From Idiomarina piscisalsi (lineage in GTDB: Bacteria; Pseudomonadota; Gammaproteobacteria; Enterobacterales; Alteromonadaceae), in NCBI RefSeq assembly GCF_002211765.1, contig NZ_CP022133.1, positions 2,108,001 to 2,172,000 on the forward strand: a stretch of DNA of 64,000 bases. The letters are read 5' to 3'. Shown here piece after piece: positions 15,920 to 25,366 of the stretch. The notes under the pieces were generated by a model. The model was not told where the DNA came from. It made no database searches and saw only the letters and a list, made by a program, of their open reading frames with translations. Made by a program: the position numbers and the translations under genes. The stretch's first letter is position 1; every line of letters begins with the position of its first letter.

Positions 15920-17626
15920 ATGTCCAGTCCGGTCAGTTTCCGGGTTTCTGAACGCGATGTGTACATCATGATTGATGCAGGTACATCGCCTTCAGACGTT
16001 AAAGCAGAAGCATTACAGAAAGCCTGGCAGGCGTCTGAGTTTTCGGCTGCCAAACTGTTAGATCCCCAAATGCTGACTCAAACTGCGACAAAGTATGCGC
16101 AGCATTTCTCCAAAGACAGCAACAAAAGCATCCATTTTCAAGTCATCATTGCGGAAATTTTTGATGCTGACCTGAAGCTACAAGTCAGCGATGACGACAT
16201 GAAAGTCACTGCCAGCGGTATTGTCGGGTATGGCGGCAAAGCATTAACGCAGGAAATGATCATCTCTGCGCTACGCGAGAAAGACATTACCTCAGGCATT
16301 CAGCGTAAGGGTATTGAAGCGTTAGTCGAACACACAAACGAAGCGCCTCCCGGGGCCGAAATGTCTGTCACTGTTGCCAAAGGCAAACACCCTATCAACG
16401 GCAGCAATGCACGCTTTAAACCATTGGTCGATGACGCTCGACAGCGCGTGTTGCGCCCCCAGCTTCGAGAAGACGGTACCGCTGATATGCGCGACTTAGG
16501 CGCTCAAGTGACGGTCGACCCCGGCCAGCCGCTGCTGCAGAAAATACCATTGAGTAAAGGCCGACCGGGTTTCACCGTGTTTGGGCAAGAACTCGAGGCA
16601 ATGGATGGGGAAGATCGTGACTTTGCCCCCGGTGAGGGCACGAAAATAAGTGATGATGACCCCAATGTTATTATCGCTGACCGTACCGGTTTGCCCAGTT
16701 TTAATGGTAACAGTGTGCAAGTTGATGACGTTATGCAGCTTAATAACGTTGATGTTTCAACAGGGCACGTCAAGTTTAAAGGCAGCGTCATCGTAACGGG
16801 TAATGTCAGTGAAGGCATGAAAGTGACGTGTACCGGTGATATTACCGTCGGTGGCTATGTCGATTCTGCCGAGCTCTACGCTGATGGCAATATTACCGTT
16901 CAGAAAGGCTGTATTGGACGCTTATTAAATACGTCGGAAACCGGCGAGCATGATGAAGATGCGGACGACTGGATACCTGAGGTATCCACTAAATTAGTCG
17001 CGGGTGGTTCGGTTTGGTGCGCTTATGCTCAGTATTCGTTTTTTGATGCGAAAAATGGTGTGCATACCAATAAACAGCTCACGCATTGCCATGTCGTTAC
17101 AAAAGGTCCTTTAGCAATTGGCGGGGAAGGTAAAGCCGCCAGGGGCAAACTCATTGGTGGCACCATTGAAACCAGTGATCACATCTATTGCGGTCAACTG
17201 GGGGCTCCTGCCGGAACCAAAACTCGTATTTACTGGTCATTACCACCCCACGATCCACAGGCAGTCGCTCATCTCAATCACTTACGTAGCTCTCTTGCTA
17301 AACTGATTGCTCGCGCCAAAACGCTGCAGCAAGGTTTAGAACGTTGTAAATCACTTGAGGACGAAGCCAAACGGGTGCAGTACCAGCAAAAACTCTACGG
17401 TGAACTCAAAAAAATAAAGTCCCGAATTACGACGACTCGTATTAGCATTGATTCCGTTTTAGAAGCGTTTGAAACGCACCCGACATTGCGCACTATGGTC
17501 AGCCGTGAAGTGTTCCCGGGCATACTCTTTATTTTTAAAGAAAAAAGCCTGCGCATTAAAGAGCATCGCAATGGTACAATGTTCCTACTTGAAGACAAAC
17601 AACTGCGCGTAGACAGTCTACTGTAA
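15920..17626 (+). CDS. FapA-type (DUF342) polymerising/beta-helix protein
   Basis: A 568-aa cytoplasmic protein of the FapA/DUF342 family. The N-terminal part (1-110) is alpha/beta. The middle holds the motif KIPLSKGRPGFTVFGQEL and then a right-handed beta-helix-like run (HVKFKGSVIVTGNVSEGMKV, DITVGGYVDSAELYADGNIT, GPLAIGGEGKAARGKLIGG). The C-terminal third is coiled coil (about 445-515). Relatives are found near flagellar or chemotaxis genes and resemble bactofilin or MinC-type beta-helices; the exact role is uncertain. It stands 77 bp after the HPt-like gene and 12 bp before rsmC. Confidence 0.8.
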   Translation: MSSPVSFRVSERDVYIMIDAGTSPSDVKAEALQKAWQASEFSAAKLLDPQMLTQTATKYAQHFSKDSNKSIHFQVIIAEIFDADLKLQVSDDDMKVTASGIVGYGGKALTQEMIISALREKDITSGIQRKGIEALVEHTNEAPPGAEMSVTVAKGKHPINGSNARFKPLVDDARQRVLRPQLREDGTADMRDLGAQVTVDPGQPLLQKIPLSKGRPGFTVFGQELEAMDGEDRDFAPGEGTKISDDDPNVIIADRTGLPSFNGNSVQVDDVMQLNNVDVSTGHVKFKGSVIVTGNVSEGMKVTCTGDITVGGYVDSAELYADGNITVQKGCIGRLLNTSETGEHDEDADDWIPEVSTKLVAGGSVWCAYAQYSFFDAKNGVHTNKQLTHCHVVTKGPLAIGGEGKAARGKLIGGTIETSDHIYCGQLGAPAGTKTRIYWSLPPHDPQAVAHLNHLRSSLAKLIARAKTLQQGLERCKSLEDEAKRVQYQQKLYGELKKIKSRITTTRISIDSVLEAFETHPTLRTMVSREVFPGILFIFKEKSLRIKEHRNGTMFLLEDKQLRVDSLL

Positions 17627-17638
17627 CGATTCACTATA

Positions 17639-18643
17639 ATGTCATCTGCTATTTTTTCTTTACTAGAGCGTCAAAACGAACAGCCCTGGCGGGACTCACC
17701 TTTATTGGTTATTAATCCACTCGACGATAGCTTGGCTGACATAGACAATACTGAGGCCTGGAGCTTTCACGCCGGTATCGCCAGTCAATGGCAAGCGAAA
17801 GGCAGGGGCGTTTATTGCCAGGCGACAGCGCCTGATATGAACCAGTACACACAAGTCATGCTGGTTGTTGCTAAAGAGAAAGCTCTAAATCACTATATCC
17901 TTGAACAACTCAGTGCCTTACCTAAAGGCGCTACCTTATGGTTAGTTGGGGAAAAGCGTTCAGGCGTTCAGTCACTGGCGAAAAAGTTGCCTGAGAGCTT
18001 TTCAAAACCGCGTAAAACCGCGTCAGGAAATCATTGCCAATTATTTAGCGCTGCACATATTAACAACGCTGGAGATCCACCTCCGTTAACCGATTACGCA
18101 ACCCACGTCCATTATGAGTTAAATGGGCATAGCGAGAGTTTCACCACATTACCAGGCGTATTCAGTCAAACTCATATTGACCCTGCCACCCTATTGCTAC
18201 TGAACACCCTGAGCGAAAAACCACTGGGCCACGTATTAGATTTTGCCTGCGGCGCCGGTGTGATAACCAGTGCGTTGCGCCAATCCGCCGAGCAGTTAAC
18301 CGCCTGTGATGTTAACCCAATGGCGATAGCTGCCAGCACAATGACGTTTGCTCAGCAGGGTATTGAGGTTGATTTACGCTTAGCCGACGGCTTACCTGAT
18401 AATTTAGAGGTGTTTGACACTATTGTCAGTAACCCGCCATTTCACACAGGCCAAAACACTGACTATGCCATTGCTCGTAAATTTTTGAGTAGTGCTCGCA
18501 AACATTTGAACAAAAGCGGGACGTTATATATCGTTGCGAATCGGTTTTTACCGTGGGCTGAGGTGATTGAGGAAGGTTTTGGACATTGCGACGTTTTAGC
18601 GGATGACGGTCGTTATCGTGTCTACAAAGCGGCTTGTCGATAA
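17639..18643 (+). CDS. rsmC: 16S rRNA (guanine-1207-N2)-methyltransferase
   Basis: Uses SAM to make m2G1207 in helix 34 of 16S rRNA. It has 334 aa with two Rossmann-like halves; the N-terminal one lacks the SAM motifs and the C-terminal one carries VLDFACGAGVITSAL (motif I) and the catalytic SNPPFHTG, the RsmC/RsmD-type N-PP-F signature. The start lacks a strong ribosome site. It lies 12 bp downstream of the FapA-type gene. Confidence 0.93.
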   Translation: MSSAIFSLLERQNEQPWRDSPLLVINPLDDSLADIDNTEAWSFHAGIASQWQAKGRGVYCQATAPDMNQYTQVMLVVAKEKALNHYILEQLSALPKGATLWLVGEKRSGVQSLAKKLPESFSKPRKTASGNHCQLFSAAHINNAGDPPPLTDYATHVHYELNGHSESFTTLPGVFSQTHIDPATLLLLNTLSEKPLGHVLDFACGAGVITSALRQSAEQLTACDVNPMAIAASTMTFAQQGIEVDLRLADGLPDNLEVFDTIVSNPPFHTGQNTDYAIARKFLSSARKHLNKSGTLYIVANRFLPWAEVIEEGFGHCDVLADDGRYRVYKAACR

Positions 18644-18737
18644 AATCAGCGTTTTATCGTTTAGATGATTACTCTTTTGTTAACGATTTGCTAACATAAA
18701 TAAACATAAATAAGAATTAAGTTGAGCTGTTAACTGA

Positions 18738-20357
18738 ATGCATACGATTTCACTGAAGCGCATACTCATTTATCTGGTGCTATTAGTCACCAGTTTTGCG
18801 CTGCTTATTGGCTTTACCATAAATATTGTCAGCCAAGTTGGACAGTTCGAAAAGTCTTTGCAGGAGCAGGCATTGTCTTATACGCGGATCATCGCCAGCA
18901 ATGCCGCCAGAACCATCGTTTTTGACGATACCGTCTCCGAAAAGCAGCGTCTTGGCACCTTTCAAAACACCCCGTTTATTGAGCATATCCATGTTTATAA
19001 AATGGACGAAGCCAGTGGCCAGCTAACCTTTTTCTCCAGTTATAATAAGCAAGGTTTAGCCCCTATTCCGGCACGCTTCTCCAAGCTAGAGCGCTTAACA
19101 TCGCCGACAATAAACGATGCAAACATTGAAGTGTCCCAGCCCGTGACTCTCGATGGCGACGTCATTGGCTATGTTTACCTCAGAGGCTCACTTGAGCAGG
19201 TCAGGTTATTCATGTGGCGCTCAATAGCCGTTGCTGTTGTGGTGGCACTTGTCACGCTGCTGGCTTGCTGGCTGGCGACGTTGCGATTACGTAAGGCGAT
19301 AGTACAACCGCTTGACTCCGTGGTTGACGTTGTATCGCAGGTGGCACGAGATAAAAACTACTCGCTGCGCTTACCGTCGTCGCAACTTGCTGAGTTCGAC
19401 ACCATGGCGCAAGCCTTCAACACCATGCTGGATCGAGTCCAACAGCACATTACCCGACAACGCCGCGCGGAAGAAGAAGCGAGCCAGTTAAATACTCAAC
19501 TGGAGCAGCAAGTCACACAGCGCACTCAAGCATTGAAAGAATCCAATAGCGAACTCCTGAAAACATTGGAACAGTTGCACCAATACCAGGGACAACTTGT
19601 CGAGTCTGAAAAAATGGCCTCGCTAGGTGATATGGTTGCCGGTATCGCACATGAGGTGAACACACCTATTGGGCTGTCCGTCACCGCCTCAACGCTATTG
19701 CAGGACAAGCTTGCTGTTATGCAGGAGAAGTTTGACGCTAAACGAATTTCAACCAATGAGTTCGAGCGTTTCTTAAAAGATTGTGACGAGAACTTGCAGA
19801 TTATTTACCGCAATCTGAACAGAGCCGCTGACTTAGTGACCAGTTTCAAACAGGTGGCGGTAGACCAGTCATCGGAAGTGGATCGTGACATTGAAATCAA
19901 CAGCTTTATGAACGATGTACTCATGTCAGTGAAACCGCGCCGCTTAAATCCGGAGCACTTCCCTATAAACGTTCATTGCGAGGGCGATATCCAGGTTCGG
20001 GCGAAAGCAGGACCTCTTAACCAAATACTCATGAACCTGATTATTAACTCAATGGTTCATGCGTTTGAGGGACGCGAAAAGGGGCAAATCGATATCCGTT
20101 TTCAATTGGTCAATGATAACGAACTTGAAATTATATACACCGACAACGGTCACGGCGTTGACGCTGATATTAGTCGCAAAATATTTGATCCTTTTGTGAC
20201 AACCAAGCGGGGTTCCGGTGGCAGTGGTTTAGGTTTGCACCTGGTTTACAACTTGGTTACCCAGGTTCTGGGCGGCAACATTCACTTTTTCAGTGAGGAA
20301 AATAACGGTGTTGAATTTATTATCCGCTTTCCAGTGACCGTGCTCAGCAATGCTTGA
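18738..20357 (+). CDS. Sensor histidine kinase, CHASE8-HAMP-HisKA-HATPase
   Basis: A 539-aa membrane kinase. TM1 covers about residues 9-31. A periplasmic domain of about 120 residues (ALSYTRIIASNAARTIVFDD, later GYVYLRGSL) resembles CHASE8; TM2 follows at about 155-178. Then come HAMP, a coiled coil rich in Gln (190-290), the H-box MVAGIAHEVNTPIGLSVTAS with H305, and an ATPase domain with N (LMNLIINSMVHAF), G1 (DNGHGV) and G2 (GSGGSGLGLHLVYNL) boxes. There is no receiver or HPt of its own. It is encoded 98 bp upstream of arcA on the same strand. Phosphorylation of ArcA by it is an inference. Confidence 0.88.
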   Translation: MHTISLKRILIYLVLLVTSFALLIGFTINIVSQVGQFEKSLQEQALSYTRIIASNAARTIVFDDTVSEKQRLGTFQNTPFIEHIHVYKMDEASGQLTFFSSYNKQGLAPIPARFSKLERLTSPTINDANIEVSQPVTLDGDVIGYVYLRGSLEQVRLFMWRSIAVAVVVALVTLLACWLATLRLRKAIVQPLDSVVDVVSQVARDKNYSLRLPSSQLAEFDTMAQAFNTMLDRVQQHITRQRRAEEEASQLNTQLEQQVTQRTQALKESNSELLKTLEQLHQYQGQLVESEKMASLGDMVAGIAHEVNTPIGLSVTASTLLQDKLAVMQEKFDAKRISTNEFERFLKDCDENLQIIYRNLNRAADLVTSFKQVAVDQSSEVDRDIEINSFMNDVLMSVKPRRLNPEHFPINVHCEGDIQVRAKAGPLNQILMNLIINSMVHAFEGREKGQIDIRFQLVNDNELEIIYTDNGHGVDADISRKIFDPFVTTKRGSGGSGLGLHLVYNLVTQVLGGNIHFFSEENNGVEFIIRFPVTVLSNA

Positions 20358-20455
20358 AAAATTTGAAACAAAAGTCATAATGTAACGTCATAACTTTTAT
20401 AATTTGACGCTAACTTTCACGTCAAGCGACGAACTTTCCGGGAAAATCAACGCTT

Positions 20456-21178
20456 ATGAATGCCAGAATACTGATTGTTGAAGATGAAGTCGTTACCCGC
20501 CAGACGCTAACTCGTTTATTCCAACAGGAAGGCTATGAAGTATTTGACGCGGCGGACGGACTGCAGATGGAAAACATCATGCGCCAGGAGCGCGTCGATG
20601 TTGTGATTATGGACGTTAACTTACCGGGTAAAAATGGTTTAGAGCTTGCTGAGTCACTGCGTGAAAGAGACAACATTGGTCTCATTTTTCTGACCGGCCG
20701 TGACAGTGAAGATGATCGCCTGCTTGCCCTTGAGCTAGGTGCTGATGACTACCTCATCAAGCCTTACAACCCGAAAGAGTTAACTATTCGCGTTCGTAAC
20801 CTATGCCGTCGTATTGAAGCGTCTCGCTCAAGTAATCCGGTAGAAAATAATAGCGTTGAATTTCGCTTCCACGGTTGGCGTTTAAACAGTGACAGCCGTT
20901 GTCTTTATTCGCCTGACAACCAAATGTTCCGTCTTCCGAAAAGTGAATACCGCGCGTTAGAGTTGTTTTTAACGCATCCGGGTCGGATTTTAGATCGTGA
21001 AACTTTGGTAAAACGCATGTTGGATCGTGAGTTACGTCCAAATGACCGTACCGTCGACGTCGCTATTCGTCGTATTCGTCGTCACTTCGAGTCTCACCCT
21101 GAAACGCCAAACCTAATAACCACCATCCATGGTGAAGGTTACCGGTTCATTGGTGAAGTTGATCAGCAAGCTCAGTGA
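20456..21178 (+). CDS. arcA: Aerobic respiration response regulator ArcA
   Basis: OmpR-family regulator of redox-dependent respiration and TCA genes. In 240 aa it has a receiver (E9-D10, D53 in IMDVNLPGKNG, Thr in FLTGRDSEDD, Lys in YLIKPYNP) and a winged helix. Long parts match ArcA closely: LELGADDYLIKPYNPKELTI, DRELRPNDRTVDVAIRRIRR, and HGEGYRF. TorR is the main alternative and fits less well. It lies downstream of a sensor kinase and converges on an HPt gene, overlapping it by 7 bp. Plausible targets in this window include acnB, mdh and the pdh operon. Confidence 0.88.
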   Translation: MNARILIVEDEVVTRQTLTRLFQQEGYEVFDAADGLQMENIMRQERVDVVIMDVNLPGKNGLELAESLRERDNIGLIFLTGRDSEDDRLLALELGADDYLIKPYNPKELTIRVRNLCRRIEASRSSNPVENNSVEFRFHGWRLNSDSRCLYSPDNQMFRLPKSEYRALELFLTHPGRILDRETLVKRMLDRELRPNDRTVDVAIRRIRRHFESHPETPNLITTIHGEGYRFIGEVDQQAQ

Positions 21179-21522
21179 TGGGTAGCTAACCAAGCATCAA
21201 TTTGTTGCCGATGCGGAATAACCGCGTCGGCCCACTCTATCAGCCAACGTTCTACTTGCGGCCACTCCCATTTTTCCTTTTCAACTCGTTTCATCATTTC
21301 TGCAAGCTGAGATAAGCCAACAGAGCTGCACGCACCTTTCACTTTATGCGCTTGTTTGCGAAGCTCGTCTTCTTTGCGCTCTTTGGCTGCCGTATGAATC
21401 AGCTTAGCGTACTCTTGAATCACCCCATCAAAAGTAGCTAACGTCGTTTTTAAGCCGTCCACACCCAATGAGTCAACGTACTGCTGCAATAATTCGGTAT
21501 CAATGACCGATTTTTCTGACAT
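21172..21522 (-). CDS. Free histidine phosphotransfer (HPt) protein, HptA-like
   Basis: A 116-aa single HPt domain: helices around ELLQQYVDSLGVDGLKTTLA, then KQAHKVKGACSSVGLSQLAE with phospho-accepting H59, then MMKRVEKEKWEW. The motif is very like the C-terminal HPt of ArcB (HKIKGAAGSVGL). In Shewanella, where ArcB is split, a separate HPt protein (HptA) relays phosphate to ArcA. The convergent position directly against arcA suggests the same here. It could also serve other hybrid kinases of the cell. Confidence 0.85.
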   Translation of the reverse strand: MSEKSVIDTELLQQYVDSLGVDGLKTTLATFDGVIQEYAKLIHTAAKERKEDELRKQAHKVKGACSSVGLSQLAEMMKRVEKEKWEWPQVERWLIEWADAVIPHRQQIDAWLATHH

Positions 21523-21620
21523 TTTCTTACTCCGTCAATCCAAAACTCTATCCTCGGCGTAATTACTGTTTTAGTCAACTCCCCGGCTTGTTTGTCAGGG
21601 AGAATCGATTAGGGCAATCG

Positions 21621-21650
21621 GTGTCACCCGATGGAATTCTGCGCTATAAT
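21621..21650 (+). promoter_or_regulatory. Candidate sigma-70 promoter for folE2
   Basis: GTGTCA, an 18-nt spacer and a perfect TATAAT, ending 82 bp before the folE2 start. I do not see a clear Zur-box palindrome beside it. Confidence 0.45.
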
Positions 21651-21732
21651 GCCCGACTTTAAGACTGAGCCTAATTGATAAAGATCAACTCGGCCCTGAC
21701 AATATTCACGAAATTTTTGGAGTTCACAACGA

Positions 21733-22659
21733 ATGCCAACAGTTATGCCCGACGTAGCCAACCAAACACAGGCCCAGACAGAGGGAACCCTGGATTGGGT
21801 TGGCATGAGCAATATTGAAGTTCCATTGATGGTGGCAGCGGCCGGTGCGTCTGAACGCCCTGTAGCAGCGAAGGTGGAAGCTTTTGTTAACTTGAAAGAC
21901 CCAAAGACCAAAGGCATTCACATGTCGCGTCTTTATTTACTGTTGGATGAGTTATCAACCAACGGTGAGCTCAGTCACGAATCTCTAAAACAATTATTGA
22001 ATGACTTTATCGAAAGTCACAAAGACATCAGCAATCAAGCGTTTATTAAGTTTGATTTCGACTATCACCTGCGTCGTAAATCGTTAATCAGCAAGAAGCA
22101 GGGCTGGAAAGCGTATCCAGTCAGCCTAACTGGCCGCTACGATGCTGGCACGCTGAATCTTGAGCTTTCTGTCGATGTTCCTTATTCATCCACTTGCCCC
22201 TGTTCAGCGGCACTTGCGCGTCAGTTAATACAGGACGCCTTTAGTGAAAAGTTTGCCGGTCAAGAAACCGTAGACGCCGCTACGATGCACGAATGGCTTG
22301 GTTCTACCGAAGGTATTGTGGCAACTCCACACAGCCAGCGTTCAGTCGCAGAAGTCAAAGTTAAGCTGAGTGAGAATGTCACCGACTTCCCAATTGTTGA
22401 GCTTATCGACGCGGTAGAGGATGCATTAAAAACGCCCGTTCAGGCCGCGGTGAAACGGGAAGACGAACAAGAATTTGCACGCTTAAACGGTCAGAATTTG
22501 ATGTTCTGTGAAGATGCGTCACGTCGCTTACAGCATAAGCTTAACCAAATGCAAAATTTCCGCGACTTTTGGTTGCGAGTCAATCACTACGAGTCCCTGC
22601 ACGCGCACGATGCCGTCAGTGTCACCACGAAAGGTGTACCGGGCGGTTATAAAGCCTAA
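21733..22659 (+). CDS. folE2: GTP cyclohydrolase IB (FolE2)
   Basis: Converts GTP to 7,8-dihydroneopterin triphosphate, the entry to tetrahydrofolate (and to queuosine precursors). FolE2 is unrelated in sequence to FolE and can work with metals other than zinc. The 308-aa protein has the family marks [21 protein letters not shown] and the active-site STCPCSAAL (C155, C157). It has its own promoter candidate and terminator, so it is probably monocistronic. It feeds the same pathway as folA and thyA of this window. Confidence 0.96.
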   Translation: MPTVMPDVANQTQAQTEGTLDWVGMSNIEVPLMVAAAGASERPVAAKVEAFVNLKDPKTKGIHMSRLYLLLDELSTNGELSHESLKQLLNDFIESHKDISNQAFIKFDFDYHLRRKSLISKKQGWKAYPVSLTGRYDAGTLNLELSVDVPYSSTCPCSAALARQLIQDAFSEKFAGQETVDAATMHEWLGSTEGIVATPHSQRSVAEVKVKLSENVTDFPIVELIDAVEDALKTPVQAAVKREDEQEFARLNGQNLMFCEDASRRLQHKLNQMQNFRDFWLRVNHYESLHAHDAVSVTTKGVPGGYKA

Positions 22660-22664
22660 AAAAT

Positions 22665-22697
22665 AAAGCTGTGTCATATTTTGTGGCACAGCTTTTG
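22665..22697 (+). terminator. Rho-independent terminator of folE2
   Basis: AAAGCTGTG and CACAGCTTT form a stem around a loop of about 14 nt, followed by TTTTGCTTC. It begins 5 bp after the folE2 stop. Confidence 0.75.
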
Positions 22698-22740
22698 CTT
22701 CATACCTCAGAGAGCGTCAATTTTCTGATGAGGTGTGAAA

Positions 22741-23292
22741 ATGGAAATTATCCTGTTGTTGTTTGTTGTGGTTCTTATTGCGGTCGCTGTTATTGCCAGT
22801 CGCATGTCCGAGAACTACGTCCCCTACCCTTACAAACTAAAAGATGTGTCCTTGTGTACGGCTCAGGAAGATCAGTTTTTAACACTGCTTGAGAAGTCGG
22901 TGGGCAATGAGTTCCGCATTTTCACTAAAGTCCGTCTGAGCGATATCGTAACAGTGCGTTCAGGGCTTTCGTCTTCTGCGCGAAAAGACGCCCAGCAAAA
23001 AGCCAGTCAGCGTATTCTGGACTACGTGTTGTGCGATATCGATACCATGCAAGTTAAAGTTGCTATTGAGCTTGAGCCTAACCAGTCATCGCTGCAACAA
23101 CAGAAGCGTAACCTATTTTTGAAAAACACACTCGCCGCAGCAGGGCTTCCTTTCCTGCGCTTTAAGGCAAAACCGGGTTACCGTGTGGCCGAGTTGCATG
23201 ACTATATTCACGGGAAAATTCGTCAGGCTGAGCACGTTCGCGCTGCCGTACCTAATAACAAGGACAAGAACAGCCAGCCGATTGCCGCGTAA
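22741..23292 (+). CDS. Membrane-anchored DUF2726 protein
   Basis: A 183-aa protein with one N-terminal membrane helix (about residues 2-20) and a cytoplasmic DUF2726 domain: LCTAQEDQFLTLLEKSVGNE, FRIFTKVRLSDIV, LDYVLCDIDTMQVKVAIEL, GLPFLRFKAKPGY. The D...(V/A)xxEL(E/D) pattern is reminiscent of a restriction-nuclease-like fold; activity is not established. I chose ATG 22741, with GAGG seven bases upstream; a GTG two codons earlier is possible. Confidence 0.75.
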   Translation: MEIILLLFVVVLIAVAVIASRMSENYVPYPYKLKDVSLCTAQEDQFLTLLEKSVGNEFRIFTKVRLSDIVTVRSGLSSSARKDAQQKASQRILDYVLCDIDTMQVKVAIELEPNQSSLQQQKRNLFLKNTLAAAGLPFLRFKAKPGYRVAELHDYIHGKIRQAEHVRAAVPNNKDKNSQPIAA

Positions 23293-23316
23293 GCCTTGCC
23301 ATGGCAATATAGCGGC

Positions 23317-24273
23317 ATGACCGCTGAACTGTTTAAAGAGTTACTGTTTTCCCCTTTTGGCCTCGCTCTGCTGGCATTGCTGGCAGAGCGCTGGTTTCCG
23401 TGGCCGGAACAATGGCATCCTTTTGCCGTGCTGCGGCTAATGGCCGCCTACATGAGCGGCAAAGTGAACAAACAAGGCCGTCCTTCCGGTCAGCAGAAAA
23501 TAGCAGGGTTTCTGGGATTGTTGACGATGCTGCTATTAGTGCTTCTCCCCGCCGCCATCGTTTTTGCAGGTGCCGAAGTCTCCCTGGCCATTGGTTGGCT
23601 GATTCTGTTAGTAAGCCTGCGCCAACAAAGCACTCGACAAGCGACGCAACTCGCCGAACAACATTTAGCAAAAAGCCGTAAAAACGCCGCACGCTCATGG
23701 TTAAGCCGGGTAACCTGGCGCGATTGCGACTTACTCAGCGAGCACGGCATAGCGAAAACCATCATAGAGTTGCGGGCGACCAGTCTGTTAGAAAGCCGTT
23801 TTGCACCACTGCTATTCTGGTGCGTAGGAGGCCCCTTAGCCGCCCTGGGGGTGCGTGTTGTCGCTGAACTCAAGGAAGTGTGGCCCATCGCTCAAGCCCG
23901 CTACCGTAATTTCGGTCAGGCTACGGCTTGGCTATACGCTATTACACACTTTTTACCGTCATTTTTTCTTTCTGTGTTTGCACGTGCGGTTGGTTTATTC
24001 CGCCGAAACACCCCGAAGCTTGAGCCATTAAAGCGTAACCCGGTATTCCCGACCATCGTACTCAGTTGGCTGCAAAGCTTCAGTTATTGCCATAAGGTCA
24101 CTCTGGGCGGCCCTATACAAGCGGCCGGCATTCGTATTAGCCGACAGCGTTTTGGCGGCCGGCCGGCGGAGTTGTTATTGCCTTACGCCGCCCACTGGCA
24201 AAGGCTATGGCAAGGTTTCATTATTGCTTGTCTGTTAATTGGACTTTTTACGCTGTTCATTTATCGACCCTGA
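23317..24273 (+). CDS. CobD/CbiB-like integral membrane protein
   Basis: A 318-aa protein with four to five hydrophobic segments (around residues 5-25, 55-100, 155-180, 205-225 and 295-315). The pattern ALLAERWFPWPEQWHPFAVL, LLFWCVGGPLAALGVRVVAE, FRHFG-like RYRNFGQATAWLYA and late LGGPIQAAGIRI recalls the CobD/CbiB cobalamin-ring ligase family as found in Vibrio, where it is a lone gene without other cobalamin genes. A true role in B12 assembly is therefore doubtful. The start is ATG 23317, 24 bp after DUF2726. Confidence 0.55.
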   Translation: MTAELFKELLFSPFGLALLALLAERWFPWPEQWHPFAVLRLMAAYMSGKVNKQGRPSGQQKIAGFLGLLTMLLLVLLPAAIVFAGAEVSLAIGWLILLVSLRQQSTRQATQLAEQHLAKSRKNAARSWLSRVTWRDCDLLSEHGIAKTIIELRATSLLESRFAPLLFWCVGGPLAALGVRVVAELKEVWPIAQARYRNFGQATAWLYAITHFLPSFFLSVFARAVGLFRRNTPKLEPLKRNPVFPTIVLSWLQSFSYCHKVTLGGPIQAAGIRISRQRFGGRPAELLLPYAAHWQRLWQGFIIACLLIGLFTLFIYRP

Positions 24274-24323
24274 CAGACTCATCGGGTATACTACGCGCCC
24301 TAATAAGGCAACCATTTGAAACT

Positions 24324-25334
24324 ATGAAAACCATTGATGTAATCGGCATTGGCAACGCGCTGGTGGATCAGGAATTTGAAGTCACTGACGACTTCCTGCA
24401 AAAACACAACCTTAAAAAAGGCATGATGGAGTTAATTGACGAAGACGCTCAAAATACTCTCATAGCCGAACTTTCCGAACTTGGCGAATTAAAAAAGCAG
24501 TGCGGTGGTGGCTCAGCCGCTAATTCACTGGTTGCTTTTGCCCAGTTTGGCGGTAACGCCTACTACTGCTGCAAGGTCGCAGACGACGAAGCGGGCCTGT
24601 TCTATCGTCAAGACTTAGAAGACGTCGGCATTGAAACCAGCCTTAAAAACCAGCAAAACCCGGGTATTACTGGACGCTGCCTGGTGATGGTCACTCCCGA
24701 CGCAGAGCGCACCATGCGCACGCATTTAGGGATTACAGCGGACCTGTCGACGACAGAAATCGATGATCACGCGATTGCTGCCGCCAACTACTTGTATATT
24801 GAAGGGTATCTGATTACCTCCGATATCGCCCGTGGCGCTATTCAGCATGCGAAAAAAGTCGCCCGTGAAAACAATACCAAACTGGTCATGACCTGCTCAG
24901 ATCCGGCCATGGTTAAGTTTTTCCGAGACGGCATTGACGAGATTCTGGACGGCGGCGTCGATTTAATGTTCTGTAATCGCGAAGAAGCGGAATTACTGAC
25001 GGGTAAAGAAGATCCTCAAGCAGCATTGAGCGTATTATTAGAGAAAGCTGACACCGTCGCTATAACACTGGGCAAAGACGGCGCCATTATTGCCAATAAG
25101 GAGCGTCAGGTTCATATACCCGGTGTGCCTGTTAAAGCCATTGATACCAATGGTGCCGGCGATATGTTTGCAGGTGCTATGCTGTACGGGTTGACTCAAG
25201 GTATGTCATTAGAGAACGCTGGCCGTTTAGCAAGCCATGCGGCGGCCGAGCTGGTCACTGAATTTGGCGCACGCTTAGATAAAGCACGCCAGCAGCAGTT
25301 GATTGAACGCGTTATGAACGCTGAAACCGCATAG
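24324..25334 (+). CDS. PfkB-family kinase, probable adenosine kinase
   Basis: A 336-aa ribokinase-fold enzyme. It shows [15 protein letters not shown] at the start, the substrate loop [19 protein letters not shown], and the ATP/anion-hole signature [16 protein letters not shown] (catalytic Asp). Adenosine is the likely substrate because ahcY, which makes adenosine from S-adenosylhomocysteine, follows 32 bp later on the same strand; phosphorylating adenosine would pull that reversible reaction forward. Other nucleoside or sugar substrates cannot be excluded. Confidence 0.85.
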   Translation: MKTIDVIGIGNALVDQEFEVTDDFLQKHNLKKGMMELIDEDAQNTLIAELSELGELKKQCGGGSAANSLVAFAQFGGNAYYCCKVADDEAGLFYRQDLEDVGIETSLKNQQNPGITGRCLVMVTPDAERTMRTHLGITADLSTTEIDDHAIAAANYLYIEGYLITSDIARGAIQHAKKVARENNTKLVMTCSDPAMVKFFRDGIDEILDGGVDLMFCNREEAELLTGKEDPQAALSVLLEKADTVAITLGKDGAIIANKERQVHIPGVPVKAIDTNGAGDMFAGAMLYGLTQGMSLENAGRLASHAAAELVTEFGARLDKARQQQLIERVMNAETA

Positions 25335-25366
25335 AATTCACGAAAATTACTGAAAAGAGAGTCGTT

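Noticed and set aside
18638..18659. Small palindrome CGATAAAA-n6-TTTTATCG at the rsmC stop as terminator
   Set aside because: The stem is almost all A/T and too weak to call; it may be chance.
20398..20403. TATAAT before arcA as promoter
   Set aside because: A perfect -10-like hexamer, but no acceptable -35 at 16-18 nt; the upstream sequence is A/T-rich, so chance matches are expected.
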